Shown piece by piece: positions 8,405 through 17,467 of a stretch of DNA of 64,000 nt (position 1 is its first letter; every line of letters begins with the position of its first letter). A program made the position numbers and the translations under genes. The notes under the pieces were generated by a model. That model saw only the letters and a list, made by a program, of their open reading frames with translations. It did not search any database and was not told the origin of the DNA. The stretch lies in contig NZ_CP026949.1 of NCBI RefSeq assembly GCF_003065425.1, forward strand, positions 496,001-560,000, read 5' to 3'. The stretch comes from Mycetocola zhujimingii. Lineage in GTDB: Bacteria > Actinomycetota > Actinomycetes > Actinomycetales > Microbacteriaceae.

Positions 8405-10738
8405 ATGGGCAACGACGCCGACCAGAGCAAGCGCAACAGGACAAGCCGACGCACGGGCAACGGCCCGGCAATGTCGGGCGGGACTTCCGATTCCGCCGTT
8501 CTTTCCCAGGACCCGTCGCTCCCACCCGTCGCCGTTCCCGACGACGAACGCGAAGCCGACGAGCGCCGGTGGACACCGCCGAAGATCATTCTGTGGGTGG
8601 CGATCGCGCTGCTCGGTGGACTGGCGTGGGTGATGCTCGCCATCGTGCGTGGCGAAACCGTCAACGCCATCTGGTTTGTCTTCGCCGCCGTGTGTACCTA
8701 CCTCATCGCCTATCGCTTCTACTCCAAATTCATCGAACGGGTCATCACGAGGCCGGACGACCGGCGAGCAACGCCCGCCGAATACAAGGCCAACGGCAAG
8801 GACTACGTCCCGACCGACCGCCGTGTGCTCTTCGGCCACCACTTCGCCGCCATCGCCGGTGCCGGCCCGCTCGTCGGCCCGGTCCTCGCCGCGCAGATGG
8901 GGTACCTGCCCGGCACCCTGTGGATCATCGTCGGCGTCATCCTCGCCGGGGCCGTGCAGGACTACCTCGTCCTCTTCTTCTCCACCCGCCGCGGCGGCCG
9001 TTCGCTCGGCCAGATGGCGCGCGACCAGCTCGGCAGGGTCGGCGGCACCGCGGCGATCATCGCGACGCTCGTCATCATGGTCATCATTGTCGCTATCCTC
9101 GCGCTCGTCGTCGTCAACGCGCTCGGTGAGAGCCCGTGGGGTGTCTTCAGCGTCTCGATGACCATCCCGATCGCGCTCTTCATGGGCGTGTACCTGCGGT
9201 TCCTTCGACCGGGCAGGATCACCGAGGTCTCGATCATCGGCTTCGTCCTCCTGCTCGCCGCCATCATCGGCGGCGGCATGGTCGCCGACACCGCGTGGGG
9301 AGCAGCGGTCTTCACCCTCGACCGCACCACGATCGCGTGGGGCATCATCATCTACGGCTTCATCGCCGCGATCCTCCCCGTCTGGCTGCTGCTCGCGCCG
9401 CGCGACTACCTGTCGACGTTCATGAAGATCGGCACGATCCTCATGCTCGCCCTGGCCATCGTGATCGTTCGCCCCGAGATCACCGTCCCGGCGTTCAGCG
9501 AGTTCGCCAGCAACCCGGCCGGCGGTCCCGTCGTGCCCGGGTCCTTGTTCCCGTTCCTGTTCGTGACCATCGCGTGTGGCGCGCTGTCCGGGTTCCACGC
9601 GCTGATCGCATCCGGAACCACTCCGAAGCTCCTCGAGAAGGAGCGCCAGAGCCGGTTCATCGGTTACGGCGGGATGCTCATGGAGAGCTTCGTCGCCATC
9701 ATGGCGCTCGTCGCGGCGATCTCGATCGACCGTGGACTCTACTTCGCCATGAACATCTCGGCGGCCAACACACTCGGCACCGTCGAGGGCGCTGTCGCCT
9801 ACGTCAACTCGCTCGGGCTGACCGGAGTGAACCTCACGCCGGAACTGCTCGAGGAGACGGCGAGGAACGTGGGGGAGGAGAGCGTGGTCTCCCGCACCGG
9901 TGGAGCGCCGACCCTCGCCGTCGGGCTCGCGCACATCATGCAGCAACTCATCGGGGGCGTCGGACTGATGAGCTTCTGGTACCACTTCGCGATTATGTTC
10001 GAGGCGCTGTTCATCCTGACCGCCGTCGACGCAGGCACGCGGGTCGCGCGGTTCATGCTGCAGGATTCGATCGGCAACATCTTCCCGAAGTTCAAGGACG
10101 CGAGCTGGACGCTCGGAGCGTGGATCTGCACGGCCATCATGGTCGCTGCGTGGGGAGCGATTCTGATCATGGGGGTCACCGACCCGCTTGGCGGGATCAA
10201 TACCCTGTTCCCGCTGTTCGGCATCGCGAACCAGTTGCTCGCCGCGATCGCCCTCGCCGTCTGCCTCGCCATCGTTGCCGACCGCGGTTACTTCAAATAC
10301 CTCTGGGTCGTCGCGCTCCCGCTCGGCTTCGCCACCGTGGTCACCGTGACGGCGTCGCTGTTCAAGATATTCTCGCCGGTCCCTGCTGTCGGTTACTGGG
10401 CACAGAACGCGGCGTTCAGGGAAGCGCTCGCCGCCGGCGAGGAGACCTTCGGAACGGCGACGAGTCGGGAGGCGATGGAGGCTGTTGTGCGCAACACTGT
10501 CGTGCAGGGCACCCTCTCGATTTTGTTCGTGGTCCTCACGGTCATCGTCATCGCCATCGCGGTGTTCCGGACGGTGCGCGCGTTCCAGAACGGCGGAGGC
10601 GTCAACACCGAAGATCCGGCGATTCCGTCGAAGATCTTCGGGCCGTCAGGGTTGATCACGACCAAACCGGAGAAGCGCATCCAGAAGCTCTGGGATGCGT
10701 TGCCGGCCGCCGAGCGCCGAGAGAAGGCGAAGCACTGA
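8405..10738 (+). CDS. cstA: CstA-family carbon starvation protein (pyruvate/peptide permease)
   Basis: Large inner-membrane transporter; characterised relatives (CstA, BtsT/YjiY) import pyruvate or peptides under carbon limitation. The 777 residues include a 50-60 residue hydrophilic N-terminal extension, then many membrane helices. The hallmark segment GHHFAAIAGAGPLVGPVLAA is at about residues 145-164, followed by GYLPGTLWIIVG. The ATG at 8405 has GAGGGG upstream. The stop overlaps the start of the small ybdD-like gene by one base (TGATG), so the two are translationally coupled. Which of pyruvate or peptides is the substrate cannot be decided from sequence. Confidence 0.93.
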   Translation: MGNDADQSKRNRTSRRTGNGPAMSGGTSDSAVLSQDPSLPPVAVPDDEREADERRWTPPKIILWVAIALLGGLAWVMLAIVRGETVNAIWFVFAAVCTYLIAYRFYSKFIERVITRPDDRRATPAEYKANGKDYVPTDRRVLFGHHFAAIAGAGPLVGPVLAAQMGYLPGTLWIIVGVILAGAVQDYLVLFFSTRRGGRSLGQMARDQLGRVGGTAAIIATLVIMVIIVAILALVVVNALGESPWGVFSVSMTIPIALFMGVYLRFLRPGRITEVSIIGFVLLLAAIIGGGMVADTAWGAAVFTLDRTTIAWGIIIYGFIAAILPVWLLLAPRDYLSTFMKIGTILMLALAIVIVRPEITVPAFSEFASNPAGGPVVPGSLFPFLFVTIACGALSGFHALIASGTTPKLLEKERQSRFIGYGGMLMESFVAIMALVAAISIDRGLYFAMNISAANTLGTVEGAVAYVNSLGLTGVNLTPELLEETARNVGEESVVSRTGGAPTLAVGLAHIMQQLIGGVGLMSFWYHFAIMFEALFILTAVDAGTRVARFMLQDSIGNIFPKFKDASWTLGAWICTAIMVAAWGAILIMGVTDPLGGINTLFPLFGIANQLLAAIALAVCLAIVADRGYFKYLWVVALPLGFATVVTVTASLFKIFSPVPAVGYWAQNAAFREALAAGEETFGTATSREAMEAVVRNTVVQGTLSILFVVLTVIVIAIAVFRTVRAFQNGGGVNTEDPAIPSKIFGPSGLITTKPEKRIQKLWDALPAAERREKAKH

Positions 10739-10956
10739 TGGCCGGCTCGCTGGTGGCCAGGGCTCCCGCGATGATGCGCGACGGCCTGGCATCGATCGCC
10801 CGATACGTCCGCGCCATCATGGGCGACAACGCATACGAGATGTACCTCGCACACCACCGGAGCGTTCACGGCGATGCCCCGCCCATGCCGGAGAAGCTGT
10901 TCTGGCGGGAGCGCGACGATGTCAGGGACCGCGAACCGCAGGGCCGCTGTTGCTGA
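10738..10956 (+). CDS. ybdD: YbdD/YjiX-family small protein
   Basis: A 72-residue protein starting on the ATG that overlaps the cstA stop codon. It shows the family pattern YVRAIMGDNAYEMYLAHHR (about residues 23-41) and PPMPEKLFWRER (about 48-59). Members almost always follow cstA/btsT genes, and the enterobacterial one is needed for the transporter's pyruvate uptake. The perfect overlap with cstA and the strong hairpin afterwards define a two-gene operon. Confidence 0.9.
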   Translation: MAGSLVARAPAMMRDGLASIARYVRAIMGDNAYEMYLAHHRSVHGDAPPMPEKLFWRERDDVRDREPQGRCC

Positions 10957-10992
10957 GCAGTGCATTGAGCGGCGCACCGCTGTAACCCGGGG

Positions 10993-11032
10993 AGGTGTCG
11001 ATCTGGATGTTGCGGCATCCACATCGACACCT
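10993..11032. terminator. 17-bp hairpin terminator after cstA-ybdD
   Basis: The arms 10993-11009 and 11016-11032 pair over 17 bp with one mismatch around the loop TTGCGG. There is no U run, as is usual for high-GC actinobacteria. It lies 36 nt after the ybdD stop. Confidence 0.65.
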
Positions 11033-11065
11033 GCCGCTGGGGCGGGTGCGCGCACCGCGATGACC

Positions 11066-11077
11066 TGCGACGTTGTA
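11066..11077. promoter_or_regulatory. Imperfect copy of the TACAACGTTGTA operator before its LacI gene
   Basis: TGCGACGTTGTA matches 10 of 12 positions of the perfect palindromes at 12230 and 27544, keeping the right half intact. It lies 55 bp before the LacI-family gene at 11132, so it fits autoregulation. On its own it would not be convincing. Confidence 0.45.
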
Positions 11078-11131
11078 GGTTCTTAGCAGATAACGGTTCA
11101 CGGGCGGCGTTCCGGGGGAGGGCGGGCTTCG

Positions 11132-12145
11132 ATGGCCACAACACTGCACGACGTCGCGACCCTCGCCGGTGTGTCGATCAAGACCGTGTCCAACGTGGTC
11201 AACGACTATGAACACGTTCGTCCCGCTACCCGCGACAAGGTCCTCAAGGCCATCGCCGAGCTCGGCTACAAGCCGAACCTCTCCGCGCGCAGCCTTCGGT
11301 CAGGACGGACGGGCGTCATCGGTCTTGCCCTGCCTGAACTCAGCCTGAGCTATTTCGCGGAACTGGCGGATGCCGTGATCCGCGCTGCGGAACGGCGCCA
11401 CCTGGTCGTCCTCATCGAACAGACGGCAGGCGGTGACCGCACCAGGGAGATCGAGATGCTCTCGAGCCCCCGGCTGCAGCTGACGGACGGCCTCATTTTC
11501 AGCCCGCTCGGCATGGGCCCGGAAGACCTCGCGTTGCTCGACGTGCCGTACCCGCTCGTGCTGCTCGGCGAGCGAATCTTCGACGGCCCCGCCGACCACG
11601 TCACCATGCGCAACGTTGAGGCGGCGAAGGCGGCGACGAAGCACCTGATCGACGCCGGCCGGTCGAGGATCGCCGTTCTCGGAGCACACGAGGGGGAGCT
11701 GGTGGGCTCAGCCTCGTTGAGGCTGCGGGGATATCGGGAAGCGCTCGCCGACGCAGGCATCGCGTTCGACGAGGGCCTCATCGGCTACGCGGGACTCTGG
11801 CATCGGCGCAACGGAGCGGAAGCGATGCGGGCGATGCTCGCGTCCGATGTTCGATTCGACGCGGTCTTCGGGCTCAACGACACGCTCGCCCTCGGGGCCA
11901 TGAGGGTGCTCCAGGAGGCGGGACTCCGGGTTCCCGCCGATGTCGCCGTAATCGGATTCGACGACCTCGACGAGGCGAAATACTCGCTGCCGACGCTGTC
12001 GACCATCGACCCTGGCCGAGATGAGATCGCGGACACCGCCGTGCGGGTACTGGCCGAGCGCATCGATAACCGGCTGGGGCCGCACACTCCCCGGCGGTAC
12101 CTGACCGACTTCCGGGTGATCCCACGGGAGTCAACCGCCGTGTAA
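11132..12145 (+). CDS. LacI-family regulator, probable arabinoside repressor
   Basis: A 337-residue LacI/GalR regulator. The N-terminal helix-turn-helix TLHDVATLAGVSIKTVSNVVN (about residues 4-24) and hinge (KPNLSARSLRSG) are standard, followed by a periplasmic-binding-protein-like sugar domain containing GFDDLDEAKYSLPTLSTI. The ATG at 11132 follows GGGGGAGGG. It lies directly upstream of the GH51 gene and is separated from it by a palindrome (12230) that also occurs before the GH127 gene. I infer that it controls both arabinofuranosidase genes with arabinose or an arabino-oligosaccharide as inducer. Confidence 0.9.
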   Translation: MATTLHDVATLAGVSIKTVSNVVNDYEHVRPATRDKVLKAIAELGYKPNLSARSLRSGRTGVIGLALPELSLSYFAELADAVIRAAERRHLVVLIEQTAGGDRTREIEMLSSPRLQLTDGLIFSPLGMGPEDLALLDVPYPLVLLGERIFDGPADHVTMRNVEAAKAATKHLIDAGRSRIAVLGAHEGELVGSASLRLRGYREALADAGIAFDEGLIGYAGLWHRRNGAEAMRAMLASDVRFDAVFGLNDTLALGAMRVLQEAGLRVPADVAVIGFDDLDEAKYSLPTLSTIDPGRDEIADTAVRVLAERIDNRLGPHTPRRYLTDFRVIPRESTAV

Positions 12146-12229
12146 GGGCTCCGCACCAGCCGGCTCCATGTGATTACCGCCGGCACTCTTGACCATCCGC
12201 TCACGCGCCGCCACTATGGTTAGTGCATT

Positions 12230-12241
12230 TACAACGTTGTA
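12230..12241. promoter_or_regulatory. Perfect LacI-type operator TACAACGTTGTA before GH51
   Basis: The 12-bp palindrome with central CG is typical of LacI-family sites. It ends 18 bp before the GTG start of the GH51 gene. TATGGT at 12215-12220 is a possible -10 box, which would place the operator at the transcription start. An identical palindrome lies at 27544-27555. Confidence 0.75.
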
Positions 12242-12259
12242 TAGAAGGGCAGTCATCCC

Positions 12260-13765
12260 GTGACCACCGCACGAATTGCCATCGACCGAACAGCGGTCGT
12301 CGCGCCACTCAACCGCCGCATCTTCGGCTCGTTCGTCGAGCACCTCGGCCGGTGCGTGTACGACGGCATCTACGAACCGGGCCACCCGACAGCCAACGAT
12401 GATGGCTTCCGCCTCGACGTGGTCGAACTGGTCAGGGAACTCGGTTCAAGCACCATCCGTTACCCAGGCGGCAACTTCGTTTCCGGCTACCGGTGGGAAG
12501 ACGGGGTCGGCCCCAGGGACAACCGCCCGGTCCGCCGGGACCTCGCCTGGCACGCTCTCGAGTCCAATCAGGTCGGGACAGACGAGTTCGCCCGCTGGTG
12601 CAGGCTCACCGGCTCGGAACTGATGATGGCGGTGAACCTCGGCACCCGCGGAATCGAAGCCGCACTCGACCTGCTCGAGTACGCCAACCACCCGTCGGGC
12701 ACAGCGCTCAGCGACCAGCGTGTGGCCAACGGATCGCCCGAGCCCCACAACATCCGTATGTGGTGTCTCGGGAACGAGATGGACGGCCCCTGGCAAACCG
12801 GCTACATGACCGCGGAAGACTACGGCAAGCTCGCCGCCCGGACCGCGCAGGCCATGAAGGCGGCGGACAAGGACCTCGAACTCGTGGTCTGCGGATCGAG
12901 CGGGTCGAGCATGCCGACCTTCGGCGACTGGGAGCGCACGGTTCTCGAGCACAGCTACGAGCACGTCGACTACATCTCCTGCCACGCGTATTACCAGGAG
13001 CGCAAGGGCGACCTCGGTTCGTTCCTCGCCTCGTCCCTCGAGATGCAGTACTTCATCGAAACCGTCGTCGCCACAGCCGACCATGTCGGCAACAAGCTGC
13101 GCAGCAAGAAGAAGATCAAGCTCTCCTTCGACGAGTGGAACATCTGGTACCTCGACGAGCACCAGGCGTCGGATGAGGTCAACGACGAGTGGCGTTATGC
13201 GCCGCGGCAACTGGAAGACGTGTACTCGGTTGCGGATGCCGTTGTGCTGGGAAACCTGCTGATCACGCTCCTGAAGAACCACGACCGCGTGGCATCCGCT
13301 TCTCTGGCCCAGCTGGTCAACGTGATCGCCCCGATCGTGACCGAGCCGGGTGGGGGCGCATGGCGCCAGACCACGTTCTTCCCGTTCTCCGTCACGTCGC
13401 GCCTCGCGAAGGGCGACGTCCTTCGTCCGCGGATCGACGTGGGAACGTACGACACCGAGGTGTATGGCGCCGCACCGCTCGTCGACGCCGTCGCAACCGC
13501 CGATGCCGAGTCGGGCACGAGTGCGCTGTTCCTCGTCAACCGGAGCCAGACGGAATCGATCACGGTGACCGTCGACCTCGCGTCGCTCGACGCCGCCACC
13601 ATCTCCGAGGCGCTCACGCTCCACGACGATGACGTCTACGCGAAGAACACGATCGATGACCGGGAGCGGGTCGGGCTGCGGGAACTCGACGGTGCGGTGC
13701 TGGCTGACGGTGTTCTCACGGTAACGCTGCCGCCCGTGTCGTGGTCGGCGCTGGCTCTGGCCTGA
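12260..13765 (+). CDS. abfA: GH51 alpha-L-arabinofuranosidase
   Basis: Intracellular retaining glycosidase that releases L-arabinose from arabinan and arabinoxylan fragments. It has 501 residues and no signal peptide. The acid/base Glu173 lies in GNEMDGPWQ and the nucleophile Glu292 in SFDEWNIWY; the N-terminal RRIFGSFVEHLGRCVYDGIYEP and YPGGNFVSGYRWEDG segments are also typical of GH51. The C-terminal 120 residues form the beta-sandwich usual for the family. The GTG start at 12260 has a weak SD sequence (AAGGGC, far upstream). It is likely repressed through the operator 18 bp upstream. No araBAD genes are in the window. Confidence 0.94.
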   Translation: MTTARIAIDRTAVVAPLNRRIFGSFVEHLGRCVYDGIYEPGHPTANDDGFRLDVVELVRELGSSTIRYPGGNFVSGYRWEDGVGPRDNRPVRRDLAWHALESNQVGTDEFARWCRLTGSELMMAVNLGTRGIEAALDLLEYANHPSGTALSDQRVANGSPEPHNIRMWCLGNEMDGPWQTGYMTAEDYGKLAARTAQAMKAADKDLELVVCGSSGSSMPTFGDWERTVLEHSYEHVDYISCHAYYQERKGDLGSFLASSLEMQYFIETVVATADHVGNKLRSKKKIKLSFDEWNIWYLDEHQASDEVNDEWRYAPRQLEDVYSVADAVVLGNLLITLLKNHDRVASASLAQLVNVIAPIVTEPGGGAWRQTTFFPFSVTSRLAKGDVLRPRIDVGTYDTEVYGAAPLVDAVATADAESGTSALFLVNRSQTESITVTVDLASLDAATISEALTLHDDDVYAKNTIDDRERVGLRELDGAVLADGVLTVTLPPVSWSALALA

Positions 13766-13778
13766 CCGACGTCGCGTT

Positions 13779-13822
13779 CGAGGGCTCCAGGCCCGGCATC
13801 TCTGCCGGATCTGGAGCCCTCG
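13779..13822. terminator. Bidirectional terminator between convergent genes
   Basis: A perfect 12-bp stem (13779-13790 / 13811-13822) encloses a second perfect stem CCGGCA / TGCCGG (13793-13798 / 13803-13808). It separates the convergent GH51 and DUF2382 genes. Confidence 0.75.
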
Positions 13823-13855
13823 ATTGGTACCAGCGGGTACCCGCCCCTGGGCGGG

Positions 13856-14629
13856 TTACCTGGTTGTCGTGTCGCGACCGTCGGTGTCGAGTTCGATCTC
13901 TTCCTTGCGAACGTTCTCGCTGACCTTCTGCTGTTCGGTGACGCGCTCCTTGTCGAGCTTCACGCGCTCGACCGGTACCGTCTCTTTCTCGACGACGACG
14001 CGTTCCTCGGTGAGCACGACCTCGTGCTCCTCCTCACTGATGTCAGGGCCGGAGAGGGCATCGGCCGCGTTCGCGTCCGTGATTGGCTCACGCTCGAGCC
14101 TTACCTCTTCGTGCGTGACCGGAACCGTGACGTTCTGCTCCTCGGTGACGACGTACTTGCGGAGTCGCGCTCGACCCGTCTGCACCTGCTCGGTCCCGAC
14201 GTGGAGCTGCTCCTCTGACCTCGTCATCGCGGAGTCGGTGTTGGGGCCCGAGGTGTCGTGCCCGACCGTTGCATCAGTGGTCCGGGATTCGGTGTCGTTC
14301 GACTGCGCCGCGGGGCTGTAGTCCCGGCTGTAATAGGTGTACAGCTGCTGCTCTTCCTCGGGGCTGAACGCTCCCTCCGGTTCGATTCGCGGAGCATCCT
14401 TGACGAAGTCCTTGTCGTACGAGACGTGAACCTGTTCACCCGCGAACGTCGCGTCCTCGAGTGGAACGAAGGACTCCGATGTGCCGAACAATCCGGTGCT
14501 CACGCTCGCCCATTCCAGGTGACCGTCCTGCGGATCGACGTAGATTTGTCCGACTTTTCCGATCTTGTCCCCGTTGGGGTCGAGGACTGTTGCGCCGATC
14601 AGGCTGCCGGTTGCATTCGAATCAATCAT
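13856..14629 (-). CDS. PRC-barrel / DUF2382 stress-type protein
   Basis: A 257-residue cytoplasmic protein of unknown biochemical role. The N-terminal PRC barrel (about residues 5-85, with GATVLDPNGDKIGKVGQIYVD) is followed by an acidic linker and a DUF2382 (YsnF/AvaK) domain (about 140-250), built of near-repeats such as LRKYVVTEEQNVTVPVTHEE and VVLTEERVVVEKETVPVERV. I chose the ATG at 14629; ATG 14641 is possible but only two bases from its GAGG. The family is usually induced by general stress, which is family knowledge, not visible here. A short perfect hairpin lies in the leader. Confidence 0.82.
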   Translation of the reverse strand: MIDSNATGSLIGATVLDPNGDKIGKVGQIYVDPQDGHLEWASVSTGLFGTSESFVPLEDATFAGEQVHVSYDKDFVKDAPRIEPEGAFSPEEEQQLYTYYSRDYSPAAQSNDTESRTTDATVGHDTSGPNTDSAMTRSEEQLHVGTEQVQTGRARLRKYVVTEEQNVTVPVTHEEVRLEREPITDANAADALSGPDISEEEHEVVLTEERVVVEKETVPVERVKLDKERVTEQQKVSENVRKEEIELDTDGRDTTTR

Positions 14630-14652
14630 TTTCGTTCTCATTTCCTCGTTGT

Positions 14653-14672
14653 CCTGCCCGGTGCCGGGCAGG
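14653..14672 (-). promoter_or_regulatory. Leader hairpin upstream of the DUF2382 gene
   Basis: CCTGCCCG / CGGGCAGG is a perfect 8-bp stem with the loop GTGC, 24 bp upstream of the predicted start codon. It could influence ribosome access or mRNA stability. Apart from it, the gap 14673-14888 has only the palindrome CGGGCGCGCCCG at 14859 just after the LacI gene. Confidence 0.35.
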
Positions 14673-14888
14673 GTTCTTCGCCTGGGCGAAGGCACGACAA
14701 ACGTCCCCTGCGCACCTGTGCTGCACGCTGGAAAAAGATGGCGACCGACTGATCGCCTCGGGTCGAACGTGTCGTGGTCAGCAAGTATGCGACTGAGAAT
14801 TACTCATGTCTCGGGCTTGACAGCCGAGAACCGGGCATCGACTATGTCGCTAGAGTTTCGGGCGCGCCCGTCGGCGTCGCTGTGTGGC

Positions 14889-15890
14889 TTACGCGGCGGG
14901 AGCAGCCGTTGTCGCTCGCCTGACCAGTGCGGTGGGGAGCCTGATGTGCATGTCGGCGGGTTGCTGGCCCTCCATGAGCGCGAGCAGGAGGCCGACGGCA
15001 TCCTCGCCCAATTGCTGCATGGACTGGCGGATCGTCGTCAGCGGAGGTGAGAGCCTTGCCGCCTCGGGGATGTCGTCGAAGCCGACAACCGAGAGGTCGC
15101 CTGGCACAGTGAGACCGAGGCTTGCGGCCGTCTCGACAACCGCGATGGCGGACAGGTCGTTCGCCGCGAAGATCGCCGTCGGTCGGTCGGGACTGCCGAG
15201 GAGTGACGCTGTGCTTTCCTTTGCCGTGTCCTGCTGGTAAAGCCCGACCCGAACGAGGTCTTGCCGAAACGGGATGCCGGCCTCCTTGAGGCCCTGGCGG
15301 TAACCGGCCTCCCGGAGCCGCGACGACCGGAGGTCGGGTCGGCCGGCGACAAACCCCACCCGGCGGTGTCCCAGCTGGATCAGGTGCCTCGTTGCGAGCA
15401 GGGCGCCGCCGAAGTTGTCTGACTCGACGGTGGGCAGGTCAGCGGGACCGGCGTGTGGGTCGATCGCGACGATGGGGATGTCGGAGGATGCGCCGATAAC
15501 CGTCGGCGTGACCATGATGGCACCGTCGATGAGCGTTCCGCTCAGCCGGGAGAGCGAACGACGCTCCCAGCCGGCGCTGTCGCGCTGTCGTGACCCGCTG
15601 TAGGCGAGCAGGTCAAGCTCGGAATCCTTGAGCGCGATGCTGACGCCCTTGAGGATTTCGGCGCTGAACGGCTCGAAATCCGCCACGAGTACCCCGATAA
15701 CGCCGGTGCGCCGCGAGCGCATGCTGCTCGCGACGAGGCTCGACGCATACCCGAGCTTGTCCACCGCTTCCATCACCCTGCGGGAGGTGTCTACGGCGAT
15801 TCCATATCGGCCGTTCACGGCCTTCGACACGGTTGCGACCGAGACGCCTGCCTCCCTGGCCACATCGTGGATGGTCGCTCGTCGAGTCAT
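14889..15890 (-). CDS. LacI-family regulator, probable xylo-oligosaccharide repressor
   Basis: A 333-residue LacI/GalR protein starting MTRRATIHDVAREAGVSVATVSKAVNGRYGIAVD, a textbook helix-turn-helix, with a sugar-binding domain ending in GFDDIPEAARLSPPLTTIRQS. The ATG at 15890 has no SD; instead TAGTGT stands seven nt upstream, which indicates a leaderless mRNA. A longer open frame to 16133 would read through the promoter and is rejected. It is divergent from the ABC importer and GH3 genes, and a palindrome between them (15919-15930) shares a 13-bp core with the xylanase leader. I infer that it represses the xylan-uptake genes and itself. Confidence 0.9.
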   Translation of the reverse strand: MTRRATIHDVAREAGVSVATVSKAVNGRYGIAVDTSRRVMEAVDKLGYASSLVASSMRSRRTGVIGVLVADFEPFSAEILKGVSIALKDSELDLLAYSGSRQRDSAGWERRSLSRLSGTLIDGAIMVTPTVIGASSDIPIVAIDPHAGPADLPTVESDNFGGALLATRHLIQLGHRRVGFVAGRPDLRSSRLREAGYRQGLKEAGIPFRQDLVRVGLYQQDTAKESTASLLGSPDRPTAIFAANDLSAIAVVETAASLGLTVPGDLSVVGFDDIPEAARLSPPLTTIRQSMQQLGEDAVGLLLALMEGQQPADMHIRLPTALVRRATTAAPAA

Positions 15891-15897
15891 AGGGCAG

Positions 15898-15961
15898 ACA
15901 CTAGCACCCGTGGAAAAGGTTTTCGAAAACGTTTGACACCGGGCTTTCGACTTGGGAAACT
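15898..15961. promoter_or_regulatory. Divergent control region LacI / xylo-oligosaccharide ABC operon
   Basis: On the minus strand TAGTGT (15898-15903) is the leaderless -10 of the LacI gene. The perfect palindrome GTTTTCGAAAAC occupies 15919-15930. On the plus strand TTGACA (15933-15938) with GAAACT (15956-15961, 17-bp spacing) can drive the ABC operon. A repressor on the palindrome would cover the LacI -35 region and abut the ABC -35 box. Confidence 0.6.
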
Positions 15962-16168
15962 TCGAGAGTTCGTTCGCTTCAGCTTGGGTGCGACCTGCAT
16001 GATTTCCCTTTCGGATTCTGCCGGCATCCCGACACACATACTCAGGCGAGTGAGCTCCCGTCGCATCCACAGCAAAGGACCGCGGCAGCGAGAAAAGCCG
16101 GCACCCAGCCGGTAAAGCACCGACGGCGTCCATGGCGGACGTCGCTCAAAGAAGAGAACAGGTGAGAA

Positions 16169-17455
16169 ATGAAGACACGTAAAGTCCTCGCCGGGTCCGC
16201 AGTCATGATGGCTGCCGCGCTCGCATTGAGTGCATGCGGAAACGCAGATGCCGGGTCAAGCGATGGATCCGTCGAAATGACTCTGTGGCAGAACTCGACA
16301 ACGGGCCCTGGAAAAGAATTCTGGGACAAGACCGTTGCCGACTTCGAGAAGGAGAACGACGGCGTAAAGATCAAGATCCAGTCGATCCAGAACGAAGACC
16401 TCGACGGAAAGCTCCAGACGGCGCTCAACTCGGGTGACGCTCCTGATATCTTCCTGCAGCGCGGTGGCGGCAAGATGGCTGCCATGGTGGCTGCCGGACA
16501 GCTCATGGACCTGACAGACAAGCTGTCTGACACGGCACAGGAAGAGATCCCCGAGGGGTCATTCAAGGCCAACACGCTCGAAGACAAGATCTACGCAATG
16601 CCCGTCGCTGTCCTTCCCGGCGGTCTGTTCTACAGCCAGGACCTCTTCACTGCAGCGGGCATCACCGAGACGCCGACGACCATCGAAGACCTCGAGGTCG
16701 CCGCAACCAAGCTCAAGGAAAGCGGCGTTCAGCCGATCGCCCTCGGTGCCAAGGACGCATGGCCTGCAGCGCACTGGTACTACCACTTCGCACTCCGCGC
16801 CTGCTCGCCCGAGACCCTGGCCAAGGCTGCAGACGAGAAGGACTTCACGGCATCCTGCTGGGAAGACGCAGCTCAGGAGCTCGCTGACTTCGCCGGAACC
16901 GAACCGTTCAACGACGGCTTCCTCACCACCTCCGCCCAGCAGGGCGCTGGCAGCTCAGCTGGACTCCTCGCCAACCACCAGGCCGGCATGGAGCTCATGG
17001 GCGCATGGAACCCCGGAGTGATCGCTTCGCTCACCCCCGACGAGAAGCCGCTTGCCGACCTCGCCTGGTTCCCGTTCCCCGAGGTTTCGGGTGGAGAGGG
17101 CGAGCCCGGCTCGGTCCTCGGTGGTGTTGACGGTTACTCGTGTGGTGCTGACGCGCCAGCCGAGTGTGTTGACTTCCTCAACTACCTCGCCACGGCTGAC
17201 GTGCAGAAGGAGTACTACGCGGCATTCAACGCTCCTCCGGTCAACACCGTTGCCCAGGAAGCTGTTACCGAGCCGTACCTGAAGCAGATCCTCGAAACGT
17301 ACAACGCAGCACCGTACGTCTCGCAGTGGCTCGACACCGTCTACGGACTCAACATCGGTAACGCGCTGAACGTGGCCGTTGTCGACCTGCTCGCCGGCAA
17401 GACCGACGCCAAGGGCCTCGTCTCGGCCGTCAACGACGCAGCCAAGAAGGGCTAG
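16169..17455 (+). CDS. Sugar ABC transporter binding lipoprotein (xylo-oligosaccharide type)
   Basis: Extracellular, membrane-anchored solute-binding protein (428 residues) that delivers sugar to the two permeases encoded next. The signal peptide ends in the lipobox LSAC with the lipidated cysteine at residue 23. The mature part is a CUT1-type bilobal domain (VEMTLWQNSTTGPGKEFWDK, then GDAPDIFLQRGGGKMAAMV). The first gene of the operon SBP-permease-permease-GH3, it starts at the ATG at 16169 about 210 nt after the predicted promoter. Xylo-oligosaccharides are inferred from the GH3 partner and from the operator shared with the xylanase gene. Confidence 0.9.
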   Translation: MKTRKVLAGSAVMMAAALALSACGNADAGSSDGSVEMTLWQNSTTGPGKEFWDKTVADFEKENDGVKIKIQSIQNEDLDGKLQTALNSGDAPDIFLQRGGGKMAAMVAAGQLMDLTDKLSDTAQEEIPEGSFKANTLEDKIYAMPVAVLPGGLFYSQDLFTAAGITETPTTIEDLEVAATKLKESGVQPIALGAKDAWPAAHWYYHFALRACSPETLAKAADEKDFTASCWEDAAQELADFAGTEPFNDGFLTTSAQQGAGSSAGLLANHQAGMELMGAWNPGVIASLTPDEKPLADLAWFPFPEVSGGEGEPGSVLGGVDGYSCGADAPAECVDFLNYLATADVQKEYYAAFNAPPVNTVAQEAVTEPYLKQILETYNAAPYVSQWLDTVYGLNIGNALNVAVVDLLAGKTDAKGLVSAVNDAAKKG

Positions 17456-17467
17456 GTTCGCCGCATT

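Noticed and set aside
8168-9985. 605-codon open frame on the minus strand
   Set aside because: Antisense to cstA, extremely rich in Asp, Glu, Arg and His, no domain; shadow of membrane-protein codons.
9136-10737. Long plus-strand frame leading into the ybdD gene
   Set aside because: Only the last 72 codons, from the ATG overlapping the cstA stop, resemble a real protein; the rest is a +1-frame shadow of cstA.
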